From Hyphomonas sp. (GTDB taxonomy: Bacteria > Pseudomonadota > Alphaproteobacteria > Caulobacterales > Hyphomonadaceae): a DNA stretch of 64,000 nucleotides. The DNA is taken from positions 124,001-188,000 of the forward strand of contig WGNP01000007.1 of the NCBI GenBank assembly GCA_016124495.1. Reading direction: 5' to 3'. This document shows, piece after piece, positions 17,001 through 24,495 of this stretch (position 1 is the first letter of the stretch; every line of letters begins with the position of its first letter). A program made the position numbers and the translations under genes. The notes under the pieces are model-generated. The model worked only from the letters and a program-made list of their open reading frames with translations, did not search any database and had not been told where the DNA came from.

Positions 17001-18371
17001 CAGCCAGCCGATTTGCACCCCGCCATCGCGCACCGCCGTCGCCAGCGACATCAGCGCCTTGAACTCCCTCCGGTCCCGCAGCTTCTTCGCCACTCCGCGC
17101 AGCTGCGTGCGGTAGCGTTCCGGATTACTGCGCACCAGCGCTGCATAATCGTCCACCGCAGTATAGAGCTGGCTCACCAGTTCGCTGAGGCCCTCGTCCG
17201 CCAGCCCGTCCGGATGGGCAAGGCCCTCCAGCGAGGCATCAATCGCCGCCTCGGTCTCCGCCGCCACTTGGGCGCCGTCCATTATCGCGCGGAGGGCCGA
17301 ACCCGAAACCGCCGCCGGCGAAACATCCTTCGCCGGAAACAGCTCGGCATCGTCTGCGAAGTTGAACCCCTCGCGCTGCTTCATCAGCCGCGTGAACCGC
17401 TCCTTCGCATCGGCAATGATCTCGTCGCGGTCGCGCTGTGTCAGTTCGTCGGACAATTCCACCTCGCCGCAGAACTGCCGGAACAGTTCGCGCAAGCGCG
17501 CATCGGAAACGTCCGTCCCGCTCATATGGGCCTGGCGCAGCCGCTCACGCGCCTTCGGAATGGTGCCTATCCGCAGCCGGTCCGAATTGGTGTCCGTCGC
17601 ATCAATCGAGTAAACGATATAGGCTCGTTGCAGGGGCTTGCCCTTCACATCGCGCAGCAGGTTCTCGCGCGCGTCGAAATAGACCTCGCCGGGGTCCGCC
17701 CCGCCGCCGGCGATCGCCGCCCAGGTCCCCGTCGTAAATGTCTCGTTGCCCGTTGCCGCCAGGCTCAGGATCACACCGACTATCCACGGCGTCTGCTCGT
17801 CCGGCAGCAATTCCTTTATGCCCTTCAGCGCCCCATCGATGCCCGCGCCCGCGATCCCGCCCAGGATCAGCATCTCGCCCTTCGGCAACAGCTTCGATCC
17901 GGCCCGCGCCACATCCACCAGCTTGCGTGCTGCTGCGTTAGACTTGAACAGGTGCAGCCCGATATTGATGTCCACTGACCCGTCAAACCGCTCCGGTCCG
18001 AAGAAGGTGCGCCCGCCGAAGGCATAATTACCGTGCGACTTGAGGTTCGGATGCGCTTCCGGGTTAGGTCCCATCACGGCCACCTGCGGCAGGTCGGTAT
18101 CCGTTGGCCGGCGCCAGGTCGCATCCGCAAAGATCAGCGGCACCTGCCGGGTCAGACCCTTGCGCGCCTCCGGATGGTAGAAAGACAGGACGCTGATCGA
18201 GAGATACACGTCCGAATTGGCCGCAATCTCCCGCGACACAACCGGCGAGCCCTGCGCCGGCGTCAGCGCGATCTTGCGCGGCGGCACCGGCGCCTTGACC
18301 AGAATCGACTTCCAGTCAAACCCTCCGCCTTGTTCCGTCTGGGCTTCTGCCCCCCGCTTGCGATAGGCCAT
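14088..18371 (-). CDS. Giant TPR-trypsin-LDT-like-peptidoglycan-binding protein
   Basis: Protein of 1427 residues with an unusual domain series. Residues 1-340 are unrecognised (beta-rich, then a Gly-rich hydrophobic patch at 165-225). Residues about 380-670 are helical and resemble the TPR-S/DUF4071 regions found with TIR and caspase effectors. A trypsin-like protease spans about 725-955 with His769 (TNDHVV), Asp815 (THDCAIL) and Ser910 (PGNSGSP). A Pro/Ala linker occupies 965-1010. A domain at about 1070-1315 ends with His1268 and Cys1286 (NIHAG and SAGCQVV), the L,D-transpeptidase-like arrangement. A peptidoglycan-binding domain lies at 1368-1425. No signal peptide is visible. GGAG sits nine bases before the ATG. 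Confidence 0.85.
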   Translation of the reverse strand: MAYRKRGAEAQTEQGGGFDWKSILVKAPVPPRKIALTPAQGSPVVSREIAANSDVYLSISVLSFYHPEARKGLTRQVPLIFADATWRRPTDTDLPQVAVMGPNPEAHPNLKSHGNYAFGGRTFFGPERFDGSVDINIGLHLFKSNAAARKLVDVARAGSKLLPKGEMLILGGIAGAGIDGALKGIKELLPDEQTPWIVGVILSLAATGNETFTTGTWAAIAGGGADPGEVYFDARENLLRDVKGKPLQRAYIVYSIDATDTNSDRLRIGTIPKARERLRQAHMSGTDVSDARLRELFRQFCGEVELSDELTQRDRDEIIADAKERFTRLMKQREGFNFADDAELFPAKDVSPAAVSGSALRAIMDGAQVAAETEAAIDASLEGLAHPDGLADEGLSELVSQLYTAVDDYAALVRSNPERYRTQLRGVAKKLRDRREFKALMSLATAVRDGGVQIGWLHYFGASADVEMNGAPSLADLARAEQGDPLPPMVAEAFLTRAIQLAGKDFENDPGLLSDCLGLQGRIWKQRAVRAKEVNEATRLAFERSYAFYMQGMAATMQSAQPDPEFHQVNLLGLMRAAQARGITLGKKADAAKWARAILKAAKKGGSGSDWELANAGDAALYLGREAEAIAHYTAYLEKAKEKPFALNATRRQLVEMWGIDPKANTALSHIVRQMAQLAMRSMATVSLSIDEIEAMAETAGPEADELEALLDGVKAMPAADIRKVLKLSQAVGKVCAPNGRAVGTGFLLHGRHVHPALANEYVFLTNDHVVCDEKSYAGASIRSAEACIFFEDLNPDEIYRVSEIFWRSDSKTHDCAILRLHKQPEGLLGELEIQDSLPLRHSTQTGQADKDAPLRAPRVFVVGHPNGRGLEITFEHNYIIDHELKNPAAKATPQPVRIHYRAPTEPGNSGSPVLSTSSLKLIGIHHSTTDEPLGRMRKPNESYKANEGLWIQAIIAAVRAEKADVPAAKPVVAAPLTPPVAPAPEPASEPAPAAPDVSPAPAPLQPGTASAARIEVVPEDDAAFFENMDGRRDTAETGYESMDVHTLESGSVAPFSGLNPKPKAQWPALADHPDTKHLAHLPIDLNNGMSFPFSGAVLRQALAFASTPVGANWSRRVLFGIRGAAPKTLPPEGAPAEFSGQLPIAETEPNHVGYNCVMGVWDRETDLIWLCPGSTVPAVGYLWNSVQVRADKKIGDGANMLPPGVYQHVVGTHANGGKTRQPGAFRQKSRLCVMRLASPELSFRSSNVRWDTATDSGREIGIWDNIHAGLGARVNWGADHYSAGCQVVKGSVMTPESRDTPTGYWASFRMAAGLAPKPEVSSVDGKKHVVKTPEDGTAFTYVLMTAREMRLASEHLGAAGGDTRFLKLRRGSQGETVKMLQAALGVTADGDFGYQTQRALIAKQLELTGEADGVVPAANAAAFGLA

Positions 18372-18469
18372 AGTGTCCCGCTCCGGCTCGCTGATCGCCC
18401 AAAGGTTATGTTAATCATGCACATCAGGGAAGCGGGTTCGTGCGCGCCCCGCTGCAGCGCGGACCGGCC

Positions 18470-19540
18470 TCAGGGGGTGGGCGCCGGCGCCTCATAGTCG
18501 AACACCACATCCGCCCGCCGGTTGAAGGGTGACTTCACAGACGGCGCGAGCGGCTGCGATGAGCCATACCCGATCCGCATAATCAACATCTCGTCTACGC
18601 CCTGCGCCGTCAGCCATTGCGCCACCGTGTCCGCCCGCCGCTGCGACACAGATTCCGCATAGGACGGACTGCTGAGCAGATCATCATGCGCCTCGATCCG
18701 CACCTCGATCAGGTCACAACCGAAGCTGCGCATCAGCGCTTCCTCGAGCACCGAGACCGATTGCGGCTTCAGGTCTGTGCGGTCAAACTCGAAATAAACC
18801 CGCGCCGTGCCGTCCCCGCAGCCGTCATCGGCAAACACCACGCCCTCGGGCGGCGGCAAAGGCGCTACCTCCTCAACCGGCGCGGCCTCCGCCAACCCTT
18901 CCGGCGCTGCCTCTGCCGTCTCACCCGTGGTCACAGCCGCCTGATCGGCCGGCTCTTCCAGCGCCGCAATTTCGTTCGTCGACAGGAACTGGTTTGCTGC
19001 AATGGCGCCCACCGCCACAAAAGCCAGCACGCCAAACACGATCCACAGCCGCTTCGCATTCGGGCCAGGCCCGTTGGACTCCCTTGCCACCACCCGCGGC
19101 GCAGGCGGCACCTGCGCCCCGCCTGCCAAGAGTCCAGGCTGCCCCAGCGTCCGCGCCAGCGCCCGCATCAGCTGCTGCCACTCCGCCCCGTCCATGCGCC
19201 CATGAAATCCCGTAAAATCGATCTGCTGCATGCCCTCGAACGCCACCGGCACATCCAGTTCCCCCAGCCTCTCGATCGCCAGCGGAATGAGACACTTGCG
19301 CTTCAGTCCGATCGAGCACTCCTGCTTCACCCACGGACGGCTCAGGGAATGCTGGCTCCACAGGCTCACAACTGCCCCTGCCGTCTTCACTTCCCGGTCC
19401 AGCACATCCGGAAACACATCGCCCCCGTCCAGCCCCTCGACATCAAAGAATACGGTCAGGCCGACCGCCTCCAGCCCGGCTTTCACCTGCTCCGCCACCG
19501 CAAGGTCCGCCCGCGCATAAGAAAGAAAAACATCAGCCAT
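18470..19540 (-). CDS. TIR domain - TM helix - OmpA-like fusion
   Basis: Protein of 356 residues. An N-terminal TIR domain (ADVFLSYARAD start) has a Glu in PWVKQE (about residue 74) at the place of the NADase catalytic Glu. One TM helix follows at about 164-183, then an acidic Ala/Pro/Glu linker. The C-terminal OmpA peptidoglycan-binding domain occupies about 243-350 (VYFEFDRTDLKP, QRRADTVAQWL, GYGSSQP, NRRADVVF). Topology would put TIR in the cytoplasm and the OmpA domain on the cell wall. ATG at 19540 follows GGTAGGTGG; a GTG at 19552 is also open. It lies between the TIR-WD40 and giant protease genes on one strand. Confidence 0.9.
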   Translation of the reverse strand: MADVFLSYARADLAVAEQVKAGLEAVGLTVFFDVEGLDGGDVFPDVLDREVKTAGAVVSLWSQHSLSRPWVKQECSIGLKRKCLIPLAIERLGELDVPVAFEGMQQIDFTGFHGRMDGAEWQQLMRALARTLGQPGLLAGGAQVPPAPRVVARESNGPGPNAKRLWIVFGVLAFVAVGAIAANQFLSTNEIAALEEPADQAAVTTGETAEAAPEGLAEAAPVEEVAPLPPPEGVVFADDGCGDGTARVYFEFDRTDLKPQSVSVLEEALMRSFGCDLIEVRIEAHDDLLSSPSYAESVSQRRADTVAQWLTAQGVDEMLIMRIGYGSSQPLAPSVKSPFNRRADVVFDYEAPAPTP

Positions 19541-19576
19541 CGGAATATCCACCTACCGCGTCCGCAACATAAAACA

Positions 19577-19637
19577 CCTCTTCCGCTTGCGGGAGAGGAG
19601 GGGCCCATTGCGAAGCAACGGGAGGCGAGGGCCTCCC
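19577..19637. repeat. Three adjacent hairpins (REP-like) between the two TIR genes
   Basis: Three inverted repeats lie back to back. They are 19577-19598 (10-bp stem with one mismatch, TT loop), 19604-19622 (8-bp stem, one mismatch) and 19620-19637 (7-bp perfect stem, GAGG loop). It fills the gap between the TIR-WD40 stop and TIR-OmpA start. A related CCCTCRCCTCCC stretch occurs at about 30138-30149. It looks like a repetitive extragenic element that could stabilise or attenuate the operon mRNA. Confidence 0.65.
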
Positions 19638-19642
19638 AAGGC

Positions 19643-22600
19643 TCACCGGAACGCCCAGCCAAACATCGCCCCCGCTGCTGCCTCCCACCACGGCGCCGGC
19701 GGCGGCGAACACACATCCTCCCCTTCCCGCCCGCGCAGGATCGGCGCAGCGAAGATCGTGACATCATCCAGCCGGCGCAAAAAAGGCACGCCATCTGCCT
19801 CAGGCGTCCCCAATAGTTTCGCGGCGCAGACCTGCGCAATGTCATCCCGAGAGGCCTCCCGGCGCGCTGCCCAGCCAATGTCCAGCTCAACCAGCCGCCC
19901 ATCGAGTTCCGAAATGACCAGCCGTCCGGCGCCCTGCTGCCAGACTGCATCTTGATTGGCAAAACCGCCGGACCAACCCGAAAGCTCCGTAAATGTTTTC
20001 GTGTCAAACTGCCGGACAATTCCGCCTTTAATCAGCACGATCATCCGGCGCCCATCATCCGAAAACCGGACATCTGCCTCACTCGTCTCGATGAAGACCG
20101 GGTCACTCCTCATCATGCCGTTCACGACGTTCCATAAGCGCAGATAACCATCATTGGCAACCGTCACGAGCGTACCGCCATCCGGAGAGAATTCTGCCGC
20201 TGTCGGAAAAGTGGGATGTGGCAGAATGCCTGCCGCGAGTTCGCCTGTCTCGAGGTTCATCAGCGTTGCCCCGCGCAACGGATAGTCCAGAAGCAGCGCC
20301 GCCTGCCGGCCGTCAGGCGCCAGTGAAGCGCCGACGATGGACGCCTCCGGCGTCACAACCGGCTGGATCAGCGCTCCATCTTCCGCAGACCAGAAACCGA
20401 TCCGCTTGTCGCTCCAGATGGCGATCAGCGACTCATGGGCGCTGATGCCAACGCGCGAGAAGGGAGGGCTCTCTGTCTCGGCTTTCAGGTCCGCGTCTGT
20501 CCAGACTGCCATGGGCGCGCCAATGGCTGCTCCGGTCTCCAGATCGATGAGCTGTCCATTACCGTTATTCACGATAACCATCCGTCCACGGATCGGCAAG
20601 ACCCTGAGGACCATGTCGTCGATCACCACCGGCTCCACGACCGGCTCCATCGTATCCGTATTCCAGATCGTCATCGTACCGTTATACTGCAGTGTCACCA
20701 GCCGCCGCCCGCCCAAGGCAAACTGCATCTCCGAAATCGATGCCGGATGTTCAAGGAGCGCCTCGCCATTCTCGCCCGTGCGCGTATCCAGCAACTGCAC
20801 GACGCCCTCAAAAGAAAACGCCAGGCGAGGTGAAACCGGGTCAAACACGGCTTTGAAAGACTCCGGCGGCCCAAGTAAAAGTTCGCCGCCCACTTGCTCG
20901 CCTGTCGCCGTATCGCGCAGCACGGCCCTGCCCGACGCGTTCCACACAAGCTGCCGCGTCCCGTCCGGCGAGAGCATCGCCCCGTCCGAAGCGCCGATGT
21001 CGGCCTTCCCCTTGAAAGGAATCGTCCGCGCCGGCCCCGCTTTCCAAATTCGGGCCTCGTTGTGCTCGATCGTCAGCACACGGCTGCCATCCCCGATGAA
21101 CTGCGGCGGGAACAGGAAATTGTCATGCTTCAGCGGACCCAGCAGAGGAATGCGGAAATAGGAGGCATCCCAGAAGTAAACTTCGTCGTCCTGATCCAAC
21201 GTCAGGGTGATCCGCCCATCCGGTGACAGCGCCGCATGGCCGACGAAACCCGCCGATTCCTTGGCCACCGGGGTTTCTGTCACCTGCCCCTCACTGACGT
21301 TCAACCGCACGATCCGGCGGCCATTCCAGGCGAGGTAATCCTGCGTGCCGGGAATAGGGGTGACTCCGTTCCAATTGTCCGGCCCGACATCCAGCTGCGA
21401 CCCGTACTCCAGCAAGGGCACGCCGTTGCGAATATCCCAGATCTGCACGCCGCTCAGATAGGAGACCGTGGCAAACGACGTATCATCAGCGCCGATCTCC
21501 ACTTCAGTTTCGCGCTCATCCGTGGAGATGATATCGCCGACCGGCGCGCCGGTATCCGCATCCCAGATCTGGACACTTCCAACAGGCGAAATCGTGGCGA
21601 TGCGCCGGAGTTTGTCCAGGAAAACGGTCCGATGAACGATATCCGGAAAATCGGCGCGCGCGAGCCGCTCACCCGTCTCTCCATTCCATATCTCGACGCT
21701 CTCGGTATCGGTTTGCAGCGGGGCGGTGAGGTCATCCGACTGCCGCGCAAGCTCCCAGTCAAACTCTCCGATGTTGCGCCGAAGCAGCACGCGGCTCGCG
21801 TCCGGTGAGAGGAAGCCACCCCAATACTCCCCGCCCTCCGGGTCAAATGGTCCGGCGATGATCTCTTCGCTCGCCGTGTCCGCAACAAACGCCTCGCCTC
21901 TTCGCACCACGAGCACCTTTGCCCCGTCCGATGACAGCGCCACCTGGATCGAAGGCGCGGCCCGCCCTGGAAACTCCGCGAGCTTGTCTCCTTTCGCGAG
22001 GTCGTAGATGCGCACCGTACCGTCTGACAGCCCCGCGGCCAGACGCCGGCCATCTTCGGACATGGCAACATGCATCAGCCCCAGCTCGTCTTCCCCCGCC
22101 TCAAGGCCCAGCGGCGCCGGCAACCGGCTGCCATCGCGCAGCGATATCACATGCGCCCCGGCGCCGTTCCACGCCGCCATATGCGCGCCGCCCGGAACCA
22201 GTGTTTCCTGCAGATGACCCTGCTCGGGATCAAGCGTCAGCGTCTCCCCCAGCTGCGCGCCGGTTTCCGCATCCCAAACAAAGAGGGAGTCGTAAGGGTT
22301 GGTTGTCACCAGCCGTGTGCCGCCCATCGCCGGGTAAGCCCGTGCGATCATAGGATCGAGCTCGCTGCCTTCGGGAAAGCTCTGCCGCACAGACGCCACA
22401 TGCGGCAACGCTTGGGCCATCTTTGCAAACGCCGCCTTCGCTTCATCCGTAGACGGCCGGAAAAAGGAATCACGCACCGCCAGGATCGCGACCTGCAGCG
22501 CGCGCCGGTATTCTCCCTGATTGAACAGCTGATCCGCCGTCCGCGCCAGCATCAGGCTCTCGCTGCGCCCGTAATTTCTCTGCTGATCGGCAACGAACCA

Positions 22601-23347
22601 CGCTCCCGTCATCGTCATCACGAAGGTCACCAGCACCACAAACGCCGTCACCCGCCGCCAGAAGGCGCGCACCTCGGCGTCCCGCCTGATCTGCGCGCGG
22701 CTCGCCGCAATCCAGGCCAGGAACAACTCGCCCGGCTCCGGCTCGCCCCTTGGCCGCGTCACGGCCCAGCGTTCGGCCTCCTCGACGGCGCCTTCGCGCA
22801 GCAACTGGCTTTTCGGCCGCCCTTCCGTATCCCATTCCTGCACCCGGATCAGGTATTTCCGCCCGTCCCGGTGCCAGCCGACGTTCGTCTCCAGCGCCGC
22901 CACCAGCCCCGCCAGCGCGGCGTCAAAACCCGGTCCGCCCTCCGAAAAATCAATCCGCACATTGAGCGCCGACAGCCTTGGCGGCGCCTTGGCAAAATCC
23001 ACGGGCCGGGCCAGCACCGCAATGATCCGCTTGCCCAGCGCGCGGGCATAGGCGATCTCCTCGTCGCAGACTGCGCTCGCGGCCGAATCCGGCGACACGA
23101 GAAACACCATCACGTCGGCGGCCGCGATCATCTCCTGCAGCCGTTTCCACCACTCGTCCTCGGCTGAAATACCCGCACTGACATTGCCGGGATCATGCGC
23201 AGCCCGGTCAAAGTCGGCGAGAAATCCCGCCGCCATCAACCCGTCCGCCACGCGCTGCACCAGCGCCGTGTCCTTGCGCGAATAGCTCAGGAACACGCGG
23301 GTACGCGCATCCTCCGCCACCGGCTGAATATCCAGCTTTCCCACCAC
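19643..23347 (-). CDS. TIR domain - TM helix - WD40 propeller protein
   Basis: Protein of 1234 residues. The N-terminal TIR domain (TRVFLSYSRKD, about 16-135) has a candidate catalytic Glu in AVCDEEIAYA (96/97). A linker typical of TIR-WD40 and STAND-type proteins follows (LLREGAVEEAERW, ending ASRAQIRRD). One TM helix lies at about 233-251, a helical hairpin at about 255-295 (QGEYRRALQVAILAV), and then about 900 residues of WD40-like repeats (for example LFVWDAETGAQLG, VEIWNGETGERLA, LRLWNVVNGM). There is no NTPase module between TIR and propeller. GTG codons at 23347 and 23344 compete; AGGAG is better spaced for 23344. First gene of the leftward TIR operon. Confidence 0.88.
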   Translation of the reverse strand: MVGKLDIQPVAEDARTRVFLSYSRKDTALVQRVADGLMAAGFLADFDRAAHDPGNVSAGISAEDEWWKRLQEMIAAADVMVFLVSPDSAASAVCDEEIAYARALGKRIIAVLARPVDFAKAPPRLSALNVRIDFSEGGPGFDAALAGLVAALETNVGWHRDGRKYLIRVQEWDTEGRPKSQLLREGAVEEAERWAVTRPRGEPEPGELFLAWIAASRAQIRRDAEVRAFWRRVTAFVVLVTFVMTMTGAWFVADQQRNYGRSESLMLARTADQLFNQGEYRRALQVAILAVRDSFFRPSTDEAKAAFAKMAQALPHVASVRQSFPEGSELDPMIARAYPAMGGTRLVTTNPYDSLFVWDAETGAQLGETLTLDPEQGHLQETLVPGGAHMAAWNGAGAHVISLRDGSRLPAPLGLEAGEDELGLMHVAMSEDGRRLAAGLSDGTVRIYDLAKGDKLAEFPGRAAPSIQVALSSDGAKVLVVRRGEAFVADTASEEIIAGPFDPEGGEYWGGFLSPDASRVLLRRNIGEFDWELARQSDDLTAPLQTDTESVEIWNGETGERLARADFPDIVHRTVFLDKLRRIATISPVGSVQIWDADTGAPVGDIISTDERETEVEIGADDTSFATVSYLSGVQIWDIRNGVPLLEYGSQLDVGPDNWNGVTPIPGTQDYLAWNGRRIVRLNVSEGQVTETPVAKESAGFVGHAALSPDGRITLTLDQDDEVYFWDASYFRIPLLGPLKHDNFLFPPQFIGDGSRVLTIEHNEARIWKAGPARTIPFKGKADIGASDGAMLSPDGTRQLVWNASGRAVLRDTATGEQVGGELLLGPPESFKAVFDPVSPRLAFSFEGVVQLLDTRTGENGEALLEHPASISEMQFALGGRRLVTLQYNGTMTIWNTDTMEPVVEPVVIDDMVLRVLPIRGRMVIVNNGNGQLIDLETGAAIGAPMAVWTDADLKAETESPPFSRVGISAHESLIAIWSDKRIGFWSAEDGALIQPVVTPEASIVGASLAPDGRQAALLLDYPLRGATLMNLETGELAAGILPHPTFPTAAEFSPDGGTLVTVANDGYLRLWNVVNGMMRSDPVFIETSEADVRFSDDGRRMIVLIKGGIVRQFDTKTFTELSGWSGGFANQDAVWQQGAGRLVISELDGRLVELDIGWAARREASRDDIAQVCAAKLLGTPEADGVPFLRRLDDVTIFAAPILRGREGEDVCSPPPAPWWEAAAGAMFGWAFR

Positions 23348-23522
23348 CGGCTCCTGCCGCCGAAGCCCTCAGGTCACCCGAAAATCGAAGCTGTGGCAAG
23401 ATGGGGCGCTCACAGGGCATCCCGCCGGTAATCTACGTATCGACCCAGCCGAACGCCTTGATAGGCTGCGCAATACCGCCGCGCCTCCCCCTTACAAACG
23501 CAGCTTACCGAAAGATTCCACC

Positions 23523-24116
23523 ATGATGAACATCATGAACCGCGTGCGTCTGTATCATGCCTTGCTCGCCGTCCTTGCCATAGGCGCCTATCTCACCGGT
23601 GAGGTCGATCCTGTCCATGCCTGGCTTGGCTATGGCGTCTCCGCCGTGATTGTCCTGCGGCTCCTCTGGGCTCTCGGCGGTGAGCGCCAGGCAGGCCTGA
23701 TGCGGTTCTACCCCGATTTCGGCGCCCTGAAACTCAAGGGCGCTGCCACCCACCCGGCGATCAGCCGTGTACTGATGCTGGGCATAGCCCTCTGCCTGCT
23801 GACGGTGACCGGTACCGGAATCGCGATGGACCAGGGCCGCTCAATTGGCCTCGGGTCCGCCATCGAAAGAGCCTCCGTGCAGTCACCGGCCGAACTGCGC
23901 GATGCGGACGAGGGCGAAGAGGACGAACACGAAGGGGAAGAACAAAGCGAGGAAGGCCCGCTGCCGGAAGTCCATGAACTGGCCGGCAACCTCCTGCTCG
24001 CATTCGTCGGCATGCATGTGACCTACCTGCTGCTGTTCAAACGCCCGCTCGCAAAATTCATGCTCTTCCTGCCTCGCGGCGCCAGGAAAAATCCGGCGCC
24101 GCCTACTTCAACTTGA
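23523..24116 (+). CDS. Cytochrome b561-family membrane protein
   Basis: Protein of 197 residues, a di-haem cytochrome b561 family member carrying electrons across or within the inner membrane. Four TM segments are visible at about 10-27, 32-50, 82-100 and 150-170. Candidate haem His are in RLYHALLA, VHAWLGYG, EVHELAGN and VGMHVTYL. An acidic insert (DADEGEEDEHEGEEQSEEG) sits between TM3 and TM4 and is unusually charged. Three ATGs (23523, 23526, 23535) are possible. The stop overlaps the convergent cytidine deaminase by 14 bases. Confidence 0.85.
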   Translation: MMNIMNRVRLYHALLAVLAIGAYLTGEVDPVHAWLGYGVSAVIVLRLLWALGGERQAGLMRFYPDFGALKLKGAATHPAISRVLMLGIALCLLTVTGTGIAMDQGRSIGLGSAIERASVQSPAELRDADEGEEDEHEGEEQSEEGPLPEVHELAGNLLLAFVGMHVTYLLLFKRPLAKFMLFLPRGARKNPAPPTST

Positions 24117-24495
24117 AGGCATGCGGCAGAAGCTCGCTCAGCAAGTAACGCTTCTCTGCGCCTTCCGGCGTAAAGCACAACACTTCGAGGTCGCTGCCAA
24201 ACTCTGCCAGCACCTGCCGGCAGATGCCGCAGGGCGCGCCAGGTTCGGCTCCGTTCGTAGCCACAGCGACGGCCCGGAAGGCCTGATGGCCCTGCGTGAC
24301 CGCCGAGAACACGGCGTTGCGCTCTGCGCAGCAGGTCGCCCCGAAGGTTGCGTTCTCGACGTTGCACCCGGCAATGATCTGGCCGCCAGACGTCAGCAAC
24401 GCAGCCCCGACCCGGTAGTCCGAGTATGGAACATAGGCGCGGGCCTGCACCGCGAGGGCGGCGGACTTCAGAGCGGGCCAGTCGATACCGCTCAC
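24103..24495 (-). CDS. cdd: Cytidine deaminase
   Basis: Homotetrameric-type cytidine deaminase of 130 residues converting cytidine or deoxycytidine to uridine in pyrimidine salvage. The zinc site is complete: CCAERNA (Cys and catalytic Glu) and APCGICRQVL (two Cys), with substrate-binding GCNVENATFG. Length matches the short family. Its start overlaps the AMP nucleosidase stop in an ATGA, so the two nucleotide-salvage genes are co-translated. The 3' end overlaps the convergent cytochrome b561 gene. Confidence 0.95.
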   Translation of the reverse strand: MSGIDWPALKSAALAVQARAYVPYSDYRVGAALLTSGGQIIAGCNVENATFGATCCAERNAVFSAVTQGHQAFRAVAVATNGAEPGAPCGICRQVLAEFGSDLEVLCFTPEGAEKRYLLSELLPHAFKLK

